The position numbers and the translations under genes are program-made. Below the pieces are notes generated by a model. The model had not been told where the DNA came from, made no database searches, and saw nothing but the letters and a program-made list of their open reading frames with translations. A stretch of 64,000 nt of DNA from an uncultured Spirochaetales bacterium (GTDB lineage Bacteria; Spirochaetota; Spirochaetia; Sphaerochaetales; Sphaerochaetaceae): contig CASENB010000021.1 in NCBI GenBank assembly GCA_949289305.1, positions 37,615-101,614 of the forward strand, given 5' to 3'. Below, in pieces: positions 52,062 to 60,724 of the stretch; position 1 is the stretch's first letter; each line of letters opens with the position of its first letter.

Positions 52062-53393
52062 ATGAAAAACAAAGTTCTAAAAACAATTGTCGTAATTGCT
52101 ATGATTATGATCGTAGGGTTATCTTCGGCATTTGCTAACGGATCTTCTGAATCATCTTCAGGAGGGAAACAGGTTCTTAATTTCTGGTATCACTCAGGCG
52201 ATCCAGAAAGAGATGCATATTTTGAAGCATATTTCGATAAGCTTAATGAATCTCAAGATAAGTATGAGGTAGTCTATACAAGTTTCAACTTCGCTGACTT
52301 CCAGAATCAATTCCAGATGACTGTCATGACAAATACAATGCCTGATATTGTATCTCTCGGATTCTCTAATATCGCTACATTCACAGCTCAGGATTCAATA
52401 ATACCACTTGATGATTATGTAGATCAGCTTGAAGAGTATGAATATATAGATGATCAATTAATTGAAGGAATGAGAATTCTTGGAGATGGTGTGTTATATG
52501 GAATTCCATTCTCCTACAATCAGGAAGTTGCTTGGTACAATCCTCAAAGATTCGCTGAATATGGATTGACAGAAGCTCCAAAGACACAGAAGGAGTTTCT
52601 TGAGTACTGCGAGAAGTTTGCTGATCCTGCTAATTCAAGATACTTTTACTCTCTCAGAGGCGTAAGACCATATGACAGCCTAGTAGCATGGCTCTGGACA
52701 TGGACAGACGGTCTTGGATATGGAGGTAGCTGGTTCGATGAGAACGGAAAATGTATCCTAAGAGATCCTGCTTTTGCTGAAGCACTGGATTTTTATGCAA
52801 GCCTTTATAAAAACCATTGGGTGTCAGGAGATTCTGTAAACAATAATTTCGACCAGATTATTGCAGAATTTGGTTCAGGCGTATCTGCATATATCATTCA
52901 TAACTCATCTTCAGAAGCAACTCATGTTCAGAACCTCGGAGAAGGAAACTTCACAGCTGCTAGAGTTCTTGCAAACGATCAGGGACACTATTTTGCTTCT
53001 GGACTTCAACCGAACGTATTCTGTGTAACGAATCAGGGTGATGATCATGATTATACAGGAGCAATCTGGCTATTAAATCAGCTGATGAGTGCAGAGTGTA
53101 CTGGTGGATTAAGCGAATTAGTAGGAAGTGTTCCTTGCAACACTCTTGTTTATGAGCAGCCTTGGTATGCAAATGATACTGAAATGCTTCTATATATGAG
53201 CTATCTAGCAGATGAGAACTACTATCAGATTCAGAACCCGTACTGGCTACCTGAGTTTTCTGCATTCATTACAAATGATATGACAGCAGACTTCCAGGCA
53301 GTAATGATGGGTGACATGAGTGCTCAGGATTGCGTTAATTCTTGGGCAGACAAGATTGATAGCTATCAGGCTTCTTACAAAGCATCTAAATAA
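52062..53393 (+). CDS. ABC transporter sugar-binding protein (orphan)
   Basis: 443-residue family 1 extracellular solute-binding protein. It has a signal peptide (VLKTIVVIAMIMIVGLSSAFAN), then a GSSESSSGG linker and the periplasmic binding fold (VLNFWYHSGDPERDAYFEAYFDKLN, MPDIVSLGFSNIATF, YGIPFSYNQEVAWYN). GGGAGG precedes the ATG at 52062. No permease follows; a terminator ends the unit at 53450. It probably delivers a sugar to permeases encoded elsewhere, perhaps those at 56239-57960. Not closely similar to the second binding protein at 54902. Confidence 0.88.
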   Translation: MKNKVLKTIVVIAMIMIVGLSSAFANGSSESSSGGKQVLNFWYHSGDPERDAYFEAYFDKLNESQDKYEVVYTSFNFADFQNQFQMTVMTNTMPDIVSLGFSNIATFTAQDSIIPLDDYVDQLEEYEYIDDQLIEGMRILGDGVLYGIPFSYNQEVAWYNPQRFAEYGLTEAPKTQKEFLEYCEKFADPANSRYFYSLRGVRPYDSLVAWLWTWTDGLGYGGSWFDENGKCILRDPAFAEALDFYASLYKNHWVSGDSVNNNFDQIIAEFGSGVSAYIIHNSSSEATHVQNLGEGNFTAARVLANDQGHYFASGLQPNVFCVTNQGDDHDYTGAIWLLNQLMSAECTGGLSELVGSVPCNTLVYEQPWYANDTEMLLYMSYLADENYYQIQNPYWLPEFSAFITNDMTADFQAVMMGDMSAQDCVNSWADKIDSYQASYKASK

Positions 53394-53409
53394 TTATTTT
53401 AGTCATTAT

Positions 53410-53452
53410 GGGATCGATTAGGAAATTAAATTCCTTCTTTCGATCCCTTTTT
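53410..53452 (+). terminator. Terminator after the orphan binding-protein gene
   Basis: GGGATCGA (53410-53417) pairs with TCGATCCC (53440-53447), followed by TTTTT. Confidence 0.85.
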
Positions 53453-53701
53453 AAATATGGAATATCCTTTTAATAACGTTGTTAACTATTTCTAGTTCAC
53501 GGATACATATAACGCCATAGTTTTACACTAACGAAATTTTTAACCTTAGAAATTTTCATTATTAAAGTTACTTAATACTTTTTTCTTTTTTATCGTATTA
53601 AAAACCTTTTATGTTCATAAAAATCCATGTTTTGGCAACAAATCCATAGTTTCGGACTTTAAAAACCCATATTACCATAGCGCTATAAAGGTATAACAAA
53701 G
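53453..53701 (+). promoter_or_regulatory. Promoter region of the sugar cluster with repeated CCAT motifs
   Basis: About 250 bp, A/T-rich. AATCCAT occurs at 53622-53628 and 53641-53647 (19-bp step), each followed by TTT and GG. CCATAGTTT also occurs near 53513, and CCATAGCGC near 53675. TATAAA and TATAAC lie close to the ATG. The tandem direct repeats are the kind of half-sites AraC regulators use; the araC gene at the end of the cluster is a candidate. No clear ribosome site precedes the dehydratase. Confidence 0.4.
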
Positions 53702-54889
53702 ATGAAAATTACAGATGTTAAGTACTATCCGGTAAAAGTTAGAAGCAACGCAAAAGGCGGTGTTTATTGGTTTTTATTGAAGATGGAAACGGATGAAGGA
53801 ATCTCTGGGTGGGGAGAGATGATTTGGAATGCATATTCTCCGAAGACTCTTGGATGTATGGTTGAAGATATTGCAAAGAATTTCTTCATCGGACAAAATC
53901 CATTTAACGTTGAAAAGATATTTTTAAAAGCTTTTTTCGTTCATTCGAAAGCTCATACGGATTTAGCGACTCAAGGAATTTTAAGCGGTTTTGAAATTGC
54001 CTGTTGGGACATAATCGGAAAAGCTTGCTCACAGCCTATATACAACCTTATGGGCGGTTTAATCAATGAGAAGATCAGGGCTTATACATATCTATATGAA
54101 AAAGATGACAAGATCTTCTGTGAAGATTTCTGGCAGCTTCCAAAAGAGTGTGCAGAGAGTGCGTTAAGGTGTGTCTCAGAAGGCTTTACAGCAGTGAAGC
54201 TCGATCCGTTTGCACCTTATTTGGATGATTATGTAACTCATATCCCAACTCGTGAAAGCATATTGAAAGCAAAAAAGACGATGAGGACTATTAGAGAAGC
54301 TGTAGGGGAGAATATCGATATCCTTCTTGGCACTCATGGGCAGTTTACTGCGGCAGGTGCTATAAGGGCTGCAAAAGAGATGGAAGAGTTTAATCCTCTC
54401 TGGTTTGAAGAACCAACGCCTCCAGAAAATTATAGGGTATTGAAGAAAGTTTCAGAGGCGACGACTATTCCTATTGCAACAGGGGAGCGTCTTGCGACGA
54501 AGTTTGAATTTGCATCCCTTATGCATGAAAGAAGCTGTGATATCTATCAGCTTGACGTATCGGGATGTGGAGGTCTTTCTGAAGCAAAGAAGATTGCTGC
54601 AATGGCAGAGGCAAACCACGTTATGATAACAACCCACTTCTGGGCAGGTCCGGTTAATTTTGCCGCCCAGCTTCAGCTTGCAGCTTCTTGCCCTAACTTC
54701 TTAATTCAAGAAGCAATTGGAAAGATGGATTCCTTCGGAGGCTTTGACAAGATAATGGACGATTGTTTCGTTTTTGACAAAGGATATTTCATCCCTTCTA
54801 AAAAACCAGGACTCGGAATAGAGATTAATGAAGAAAAGGTTAAGGAGTACGTTATCGACTCCTATGACGATAAGAATATTTTAATTTAA
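53702..54889 (+). CDS. Enolase-superfamily sugar-acid dehydratase
   Basis: 395-residue member of the mandelate racemase/muconate lactonising family, near D-galactonate dehydratase-like enzymes. The N-terminal capping domain ends near residue 120. The barrel shows AVKLDP, LLGTHGQFT, WFEEPTPPEN (metal Glu), TGERLATKFEF (metal Glu) and TTHFWAGPV (catalytic His). The usual first metal Asp is replaced by Gly in the GTHGQ segment, a variant I believe occurs in one subfamily. Proposed role: dehydration of an aldonic acid to a 2-keto-3-deoxy acid. First gene of the uptake/catabolic operon. Confidence 0.85.
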   Translation: MKITDVKYYPVKVRSNAKGGVYWFLLKMETDEGISGWGEMIWNAYSPKTLGCMVEDIAKNFFIGQNPFNVEKIFLKAFFVHSKAHTDLATQGILSGFEIACWDIIGKACSQPIYNLMGGLINEKIRAYTYLYEKDDKIFCEDFWQLPKECAESALRCVSEGFTAVKLDPFAPYLDDYVTHIPTRESILKAKKTMRTIREAVGENIDILLGTHGQFTAAGAIRAAKEMEEFNPLWFEEPTPPENYRVLKKVSEATTIPIATGERLATKFEFASLMHERSCDIYQLDVSGCGGLSEAKKIAAMAEANHVMITTHFWAGPVNFAAQLQLAASCPNFLIQEAIGKMDSFGGFDKIMDDCFVFDKGYFIPSKKPGLGIEINEEKVKEYVIDSYDDKNILI

Positions 54890-54901
54890 AAGGAGAGAAA
54901 T

Positions 54902-56173
54902 ATGAAAAGGAGACTATTTTTAGTATTGCTCGTTGCAATCACGTCTTTCGGACTCGTTTTCGCAGGGGGATCTTCTGAGAGTTCTAGTGATGGAAGAAGA
55001 CCTATCGTACTTTGGTATGACGGAACGGAAGAAGAATCATTTAAACGTTTGGAACCCGAATTCGAAGCTAAATATCCAGAACTTGATTTGCAACTTGAGA
55101 TCATTCCATACGACAGCCTTTCAAGCCAGGAACTTGTTGCATGTCAGTCCTCATCCGGACCGGATATCATGTGGCAGAGCTATGCATGGACAAACAGTTT
55201 TGCAAGAATGGGGCTTCTAGAATCATTTACGCCATATCTTGAGAAGTCAGAAGCAATAGATATTGAGAATGATTTCAACCCGGTAACGCTTGAACTTGGA
55301 ACTGTAGATGGACAGATCTACGGTCTTCCATGGTCCGTTGAGGCAATGTCCTTGGTTTATAATAAGGATATGTTCAGGGAAGCTGGCCTTGATCCTGAAA
55401 ATCCTCCTCAGACATGGGAAGAGATGATTGAAGCGGCCAAGGCTCTTACAAAGGATTTAAACGGAGATGGAATTATTGATCAGTATGGTTTCGCAGTTAA
55501 TGGAAACACACCAGGAAACTGCTGGTTCCGTTTCGTTCCAGATCTATGGGCTGCTGGCGGTAATCTTACAAATGAGGACATGACTAAGGCAACATTAAAC
55601 ACACCTGAAGGTCTTGAGGCTTTGAAGTACTATACGGAGTTCCTTACAGTTCATCATGTGGCTCCAGAGAGCAGCGTAACAAACAACAGTGGAAACAATA
55701 GAACGCTGTTCATCAATGAACGTGTCGCAATGTATATCGATGGCCAGGCAGGTGTAAGAACTGTCCAGGAAGAATCGGATATCGATGTTGGCATCTGCCT
55801 ATGGCCAGGAAAAGACGGCCCTACAACAGCAGGACTTGGCGGCTATTATCTTGCAATGCCTAAGAACGCTCAGCATAAGGACGATGCATGGACATTCATC
55901 GAGTACTTCCTCTCTACTGAAGTTCAGTCTTGGTTCCCAATTGCATTCCCTGCAAACCTAGAGGCGCAGAATGCAGAGCGTTTCAACAACTATCGCGACG
56001 AGCACTTCAGAGAGCAGCTTGACTATACAAGAAACTTCCCGCCAATTGCGGATACGCCTACTGCACAGACTATTGTAATGGATATGATCCAGGCAGTTCT
56101 TTCTGGAATGTCTACTCCTGAGGAGGCTCTGGCAGAAGCTGACGCAAGATTAAATGATTGTCTAACTGACTAA
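54902..56173 (+). CDS. ABC transporter sugar-binding protein
   Basis: 423 residues, family 1 solute-binding protein. Signal peptide RRLFLVLLVAITSFGLVFAGG, linker GSSESSSDG, then IVLWYDGTEEESFKRLEPEF, GPDIMWQSYAWTNSF and YGLPWSVEAMSLVYNKDMF. AAAGGAG precedes the ATG, 12 bases after the dehydratase stop. The hairpin downstream (56197) and two permease genes complete the importer. The ATPase subunit is missing from the window; a shared MsmK/UgpC-type ATPase elsewhere is expected. Confidence 0.92.
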   Translation: MKRRLFLVLLVAITSFGLVFAGGSSESSSDGRRPIVLWYDGTEEESFKRLEPEFEAKYPELDLQLEIIPYDSLSSQELVACQSSSGPDIMWQSYAWTNSFARMGLLESFTPYLEKSEAIDIENDFNPVTLELGTVDGQIYGLPWSVEAMSLVYNKDMFREAGLDPENPPQTWEEMIEAAKALTKDLNGDGIIDQYGFAVNGNTPGNCWFRFVPDLWAAGGNLTNEDMTKATLNTPEGLEALKYYTEFLTVHHVAPESSVTNNSGNNRTLFINERVAMYIDGQAGVRTVQEESDIDVGICLWPGKDGPTTAGLGGYYLAMPKNAQHKDDAWTFIEYFLSTEVQSWFPIAFPANLEAQNAERFNNYRDEHFREQLDYTRNFPPIADTPTAQTIVMDMIQAVLSGMSTPEEALAEADARLNDCLTD

Positions 56174-56196
56174 CATAGTTTAATTTATCAAGTAAT

Positions 56197-56220
56197 CCCG
56201 ATAGCCACCTCGCTATCGGG
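56197..56220 (+). terminator. Intercistronic hairpin between binding protein and permease
   Basis: CCCGATAGC (56197-56205) pairs perfectly with GCTATCGGG (56212-56220) across six bases. No T run follows, so it probably protects or attenuates rather than fully terminates. Confidence 0.7.
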
Positions 56221-56238
56221 TGAAAATAAGGTGGCATA

Positions 56239-57114
56239 ATGAAAACAAAACAATTAAGGGTTAATCGGGATTACCCGATACTATATCTTTTACCTGCATT
56301 CGCAGTTCTTTTTATTCTGATTTTCTTACCTCTTGTTACAAACATAGTCAGAAGTTTCAGCGTGAAAGATGCCTTCCCTACGTTAGAAAACTATGTAGAT
56401 TTGTTCCACGATAAACAATATTTAAATGACCTTAAGAACACGTTTTTATGGCTGTTATATACGTTGCCGTTCGAAATGATTTTAGGCCTTTTTATCGCTG
56501 TTCTTCTCAATATGAAGATAAAAGGAAGAAAGATCTATAGAACGATGTTCATCATTCCATGGGTTTTGCCTGCTTCCGTCGTCTGTATCATTTGGAAATG
56601 GATGTACAATGCCGATTATGGCATTCTCAACCACATTCTGATGAGTATTGGTTTAATAGATCAGTACCAGCTTTGGATTAACAGTGCGACGCAATCTCTT
56701 GCCTGTCAGGCAGCAGTATATGTTTGGAAAATTTCTCCGTTTGTTATGATCATGTATCTAAGCGGATTACAAAATATATCAGAAGATATTTATGAGGCGG
56801 CACGTCTTGATGGTGCAGGATGGCTAAGACAGGTATTCCAGATCACGATTCCTCTTCTTTTCCCTGTCATGAGGTCGGTTATCTTAGTCTCTACGATCTG
56901 GTCTCTCAATTCGTTCGTATACGTTTACTCAATCACAGGAGGCGGACCTGCAAGATCAAGCGAGATCGCACAGATCTTCATTTATAAGACAGGTATACAG
57001 CAGTTCCAATTTGAATATTCCGCAACAGCTGCAAACGTATTCTTGGTAATCGTAATGGTCATTGCGTTTATCTATCTCCAGTTTACGCAAAAGAGAGAAG
57101 ATAACCTTGTCTAG
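56239..57114 (+). CDS. ABC sugar permease, MalF/UgpA-type
   Basis: 291-residue inner-membrane permease with six helices (YPILYLLPAFAVLFILIFLPL and others). The cytoplasmic EAA loop, which docks the ATPase, reads EAARLDGAGWLRQVFQITIPLLFPV. Length and order are typical of the first permease of carbohydrate ABC-1 systems. The start follows an AAGGTGG site. The second permease starts ten bases after the stop. Confidence 0.93.
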   Translation: MKTKQLRVNRDYPILYLLPAFAVLFILIFLPLVTNIVRSFSVKDAFPTLENYVDLFHDKQYLNDLKNTFLWLLYTLPFEMILGLFIAVLLNMKIKGRKIYRTMFIIPWVLPASVVCIIWKWMYNADYGILNHILMSIGLIDQYQLWINSATQSLACQAAVYVWKISPFVMIMYLSGLQNISEDIYEAARLDGAGWLRQVFQITIPLLFPVMRSVILVSTIWSLNSFVYVYSITGGGPARSSEIAQIFIYKTGIQQFQFEYSATAANVFLVIVMVIAFIYLQFTQKREDNLV

Positions 57115-57123
57115 GAGGATTGT

Positions 57124-57960
57124 ATGAAAGCTAAAAAGGTAAAAATAACTACGCTTTTAAAATATGTTTTAATTACAGCGTTTGCGCTTATTGAAATATT
57201 TCCATTTTTTTGGATGATAAGCTGCGCTCTTCGTCCGTCAAATGAGCTTTTATCGTCTCCTCCGAGACTCCTTCCAGAGAATCCAACGCTATATAGCTTC
57301 ATCCATGTGCTTACAGAGACAAACATTCCTCGTTACTTTATGAACTCTGTGATTATTTCTCTTACGGCAACCCTCCTTTGCATTGTAGTGGCACTTCCTG
57401 CCGCTTACTCATTTGCCAGACATAAGTTCAAAAGTAAGGCATTTTGGATGATGGCTATATTGGTTTGCAATATGGTTCCTCAGGCTTCCACGCTAGTTCC
57501 TTTATACAGCGCTATAAACTCCTTAGGTCTGTTGAACAAACATTTTACTATCTCTTTTACGCATCTTCTTTGCATGCTTCCGTTTGCAATCATAATGCTC
57601 AGAGGATTTATCACAGGCGTTCCAAAAGGACTTGAAGAAGCTGCGATTATAGACGGATGCGGTAAGGTAGGGGTTCTGACAAAGATTGTTCTTCCTGTCT
57701 GTGCTCCTGGAATATTTGCAACAGCAATGTATGCATTCATGATAAGTTGGGAGGAATTTATGTACTCGTTGACATTTGGAACGAGCGAGGCAGTTAGAAC
57801 AATGTCTGTAGGTCTTCAGATGTTCTCAAGCGAGTATAAAGTAGATTGGGGATCAATATTAGCATCTTCTGTATTAATGTCGATTCCAATTCTGATCATC
57901 TTCTTCTTGATTCAGGATACGTTTATTGCCAGTGCTACTGGCGGATCAATTAAGGAATAA
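57124..57960 (+). CDS. ABC sugar permease, MalG-type
   Basis: 278-residue second permease. N-terminal helix LLKYVLITAFALIEIFPFFWMISCALRP, NSVIISLTATLLCIVVALPAAYSFAR, and EAA loop EAAIIDGCGKVGVLTKIVLPVCAPG. Pairs with the preceding permease. TAGGAGGATT precedes the ATG. The next gene starts 12 bases later, so transport and catabolism are cotranscribed. Confidence 0.93.
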   Translation: MKAKKVKITTLLKYVLITAFALIEIFPFFWMISCALRPSNELLSSPPRLLPENPTLYSFIHVLTETNIPRYFMNSVIISLTATLLCIVVALPAAYSFARHKFKSKAFWMMAILVCNMVPQASTLVPLYSAINSLGLLNKHFTISFTHLLCMLPFAIIMLRGFITGVPKGLEEAAIIDGCGKVGVLTKIVLPVCAPGIFATAMYAFMISWEEFMYSLTFGTSEAVRTMSVGLQMFSSEYKVDWGSILASSVLMSIPILIIFFLIQDTFIASATGGSIKE

Positions 57961-57972
57961 AAGGAGCATATT

Positions 57973-58929
57973 ATGGAAAATAAGATTAAATGGGGTGTTT
58001 TAGGATATGCAGGCATTGCAAGAAAGCATGTGCTTCCTGCTTTATCAGAGACAAGCAATGGAGAAGCGTATGCTATTGCATCACGATCTCAGGATAAACT
58101 TAAAGACGCAAAAGACAAGTTCGGTTTTAAGAAGACATATCTTACTTATGACGAATTATTAGATGATAAAGACGTTCAGGCTGTTTATATACCACTTCCT
58201 AATGCGCTTCATAAAGAGTGGGTTATAAAGGCTGCTAGAAAAGGTAAGCACATTTTATGTGAAAAGCCATTGGCATTAAGCGAAGAAGACGTAATAGAGA
58301 TGAAGGATGTCGCTTCTGAGTGTGGTGTTAAGCTTATGGAAGCATTTATGTACCGCTTCACTCCAAGAACGAAAAAAGTGTTGGAACTTATTGAAAACGA
58401 CGTGATTGGAAAAATTGGACAGATAAACTCGAACTACAGTTTCTATCTTGAAAATTATAACGATATAAGAATGAGTGCAGAGCTTGGAGGTGGCAGTCTT
58501 CATGATGTTGGATGCTATCCTGTTAATTTCATATCAATGGTTACAAATGATTATCCGGAGTCCATCGTAGCCCAGGCAATAAAAAAGGATGGCGTGGATG
58601 TAGCTCTTTCTGCAAGTTTAAGGTACAAGAGTGGGATTCTTGCAAATGTTAACTGCAGCTTCTTAGGAGATTCAGTAGAACTTACCGAGATCACAGGAAG
58701 CAAGGGGACGTTGGTTATTCGCGATACTTTCTATGATTCAGATCTTCCGCTGCTTCTATACAGAGGAGAGGAAGAAACAGTATTTTCCATTCCTGCCTGC
58801 AACAGATACAAAGAAGAGCTTGAGGCTTTTGATTCTTGCATTATTAATGATGCCGCTGTTCCTCTCCCGCTTGATGAAAGCATTAGGAACAATAAGCTTA
58901 TAAGAGAAATTCTGGAGAAGGTAGAGTAA
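57973..58929 (+). CDS. Gfo/Idh/MocA-family oxidoreductase (first)
   Basis: 318-residue NAD(P)-dependent dehydrogenase. Rossmann start KWGVLGYAGIARKHVLPAL (the usual GAG motif is GYAG here), AVYIPLPNALH, the hallmark CEKPLAL near residue 97, and the substrate-side ELGGGSLHDVGCYPVN with the conserved Asp/His region. Members oxidise or epimerise sugars and inositols. The stop overlaps the next start by one base. It is 30-40 percent similar at most by eye to its neighbour, so the two probably act on different intermediates. Confidence 0.88.
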   Translation: MENKIKWGVLGYAGIARKHVLPALSETSNGEAYAIASRSQDKLKDAKDKFGFKKTYLTYDELLDDKDVQAVYIPLPNALHKEWVIKAARKGKHILCEKPLALSEEDVIEMKDVASECGVKLMEAFMYRFTPRTKKVLELIENDVIGKIGQINSNYSFYLENYNDIRMSAELGGGSLHDVGCYPVNFISMVTNDYPESIVAQAIKKDGVDVALSASLRYKSGILANVNCSFLGDSVELTEITGSKGTLVIRDTFYDSDLPLLLYRGEEETVFSIPACNRYKEELEAFDSCIINDAAVPLPLDESIRNNKLIREILEKVE

Positions 58930-59885
58930 TGAGAAATTTTAAGTTTGGGATAATGGGGGCTGGAAATATCGCAAATAGATTCTGCGATGCCGTAAAAAGG
59001 ATAAATGGAGATATAGAGGTTGCCGCAGTCTCAAGTAAGAGTGAAGAAAGGGCAAAGGCTTTTGCTGAAAAAAACGGAATAGAAAAATATTATGTTGGAT
59101 ATGAGAATATGCTGAAAGATGCAGATCTTGATGCGGTCTACATTGCGACTACGAATAATTTCCATTACTCTGATGCGCTTTTAGCTATCAGATATAAAAA
59201 GGCGGTTCTTTGCGAAAAGCCGATGATGATGAGTTCTAAAGAGGCTGAGGCTGTATTCAATGCGGCAAAAGAGAATAACGTCTTTGTAATGGAAGGAATG
59301 TGGTCTCGTTTTATTCCATGCGTACAAAAGGCACATGAATGGATAACAGAAGGAAGGATTGGAACTGTCAAAATAGCAAATTATCTTGGCGGAATAAACG
59401 CTCCTGTCGATCATAGGATTTATGTTCCTGAGTTAGGTGGTGGGGCGATGTATGACCTTGCAGTCTATCCTTTTGAGATAGTGACTTATCTTGTTAATCA
59501 AAAACTTATCGGTTTTAAACATTCAATAAGATGGCTTAATGATGAAATAGATGAGAATGACAGTTTAATATTGAACTTTGAAGAATGTGATGCAACCATT
59601 CAGGCAAGTCTCCATACAAGAATTCCATCCCCATCAGGTTTTTATGGAACTGAAGGATTTATTCAGATGGAAAAGACTCATATGGCATCTAAAGTCAGAC
59701 TTTATAATGAAGCCTTTGATCTTATAGAGGAATTCGAGAGTCCATGTGAAAATGGTTTTGAATGGGAGATAATGCACGTAAGAGATTGCGTTAGGAAGAA
59801 TCTTATTGAAAGTCCGATAATGCCATGGAAGGACACTTTGCTATGTGCAAAAGTCTTTGATGAATGCCTTAAAAAAGAGAGGTAG
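58929..59885 (+). CDS. Gfo/Idh/MocA-family oxidoreductase (second)
   Basis: 318 residues, with the canonical GIMGAGNIANRF, AVYIATTNNFHY, CEKPMMM, the WSRFIP substrate loop and ELGGGAMYDLAVYP. Same length as the previous gene and coupled to it by one base. Two such enzymes in series, with a TIM-barrel isomerase, are typical of pathways that oxidise a sugar at C3 or C1 and rearrange the keto product. Substrate unknown. Confidence 0.88.
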   Translation: MRNFKFGIMGAGNIANRFCDAVKRINGDIEVAAVSSKSEERAKAFAEKNGIEKYYVGYENMLKDADLDAVYIATTNNFHYSDALLAIRYKKAVLCEKPMMMSSKEAEAVFNAAKENNVFVMEGMWSRFIPCVQKAHEWITEGRIGTVKIANYLGGINAPVDHRIYVPELGGGAMYDLAVYPFEIVTYLVNQKLIGFKHSIRWLNDEIDENDSLILNFEECDATIQASLHTRIPSPSGFYGTEGFIQMEKTHMASKVRLYNEAFDLIEEFESPCENGFEWEIMHVRDCVRKNLIESPIMPWKDTLLCAKVFDECLKKER

Positions 59886-59886
59886 T

Positions 59887-60720
59887 ATGCTTTTAAAAAC
59901 AGTTTATCCTTCTGCCCTTGGGCAGGATGTCCCTTTTATAGATTGTGTTGATGATGCGCTAGAGGCCGGTTTTTCCGGATTCCATTTTAATCCTGTATTG
60001 GATTTCAACATTTGCAAAGAGGATATGCTTTCTCTTATCCAGAAGAAGCATATAGTTCCAATGGGAATGGAACTTCCAATTGAATTCAGAGAGGGAGAAG
60101 ATAGATTTTTAGACGATTTAAATAAGGCAGAAAAGATCTTGGAGTATGCATCCTTTATTGGGATCAAAAGAGCTGTGACATGGATTGTTCCATCTAGCGA
60201 CAGTCTCACATATAAAGAGAATTTCAAGCAGCATGTGACTAGGCTTAGGAGAATACTGGATGTTTTAAATAAGTATTCAATAAGGCTTGGCCTTGAATTT
60301 CAAGGGCCGAAATCTTTAAGAAAAGGTAAGGCGCATTGGTTTGTTCATACCTTAGATGGTGCTCTGTCATTAATCTCTGCAATCGACAGGGATAACTGCG
60401 GACTTTTGCTTGATTCTTGGCATTGGCAGTTGGCAGGTGAGGAATACTTTGATTTCGGATCATTTGATAATGCTTATCAGGTAGTATGCGTACATGTTAA
60501 TGATGCTCCTTTGAATATTGCTGAAGACGAATTAAAGGATTTGGAACGATCTCTGCCTGGCAGTACGGGACGCCTTGACATTAAGTCTTTTATAAAAGGA
60601 TTGGAAGATATAGGTTATTCAGGGCCTGTTATCGCAGAACCTTTTGATTTAAGCCTTTCTCGTTTAAGCCCATTAGAAGCGTTTCGCCTTGTATCTGCAT
60701 CTATCGATAAGGTATTATAA
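59887..60720 (+). CDS. Sugar phosphate isomerase/epimerase (TIM barrel)
   Basis: 277 residues of the xylose-isomerase-like (AP_endonuc_2) family. Metal ligands are predicted in LGLEF (Glu), LLLDSWHWQ (Asp, His), VHVND (His) and IAEPF (Glu). The start MLLKTVYPSA lies one base after the dehydrogenase stop, with AGAGAGG upstream; the longer reading runs inside that gene. Probable role: isomerising or epimerising the keto-sugar from the two dehydrogenases. Confidence 0.87.
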   Translation: MLLKTVYPSALGQDVPFIDCVDDALEAGFSGFHFNPVLDFNICKEDMLSLIQKKHIVPMGMELPIEFREGEDRFLDDLNKAEKILEYASFIGIKRAVTWIVPSSDSLTYKENFKQHVTRLRRILDVLNKYSIRLGLEFQGPKSLRKGKAHWFVHTLDGALSLISAIDRDNCGLLLDSWHWQLAGEEYFDFGSFDNAYQVVCVHVNDAPLNIAEDELKDLERSLPGSTGRLDIKSFIKGLEDIGYSGPVIAEPFDLSLSRLSPLEAFRLVSASIDKVL

Positions 60721-60724
60721 GACT

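Noticed and set aside
52960..53265. Minus-strand ORF of 101 codons inside the binding-protein gene
   Set aside because: Low-complexity His/Leu-rich shadow of a well-supported gene.
54902..56173. Duplicate of the binding protein at 52062
   Set aside because: They share the signal-linker style and fold, but the mature sequences differ widely, so recent duplication is not supported.
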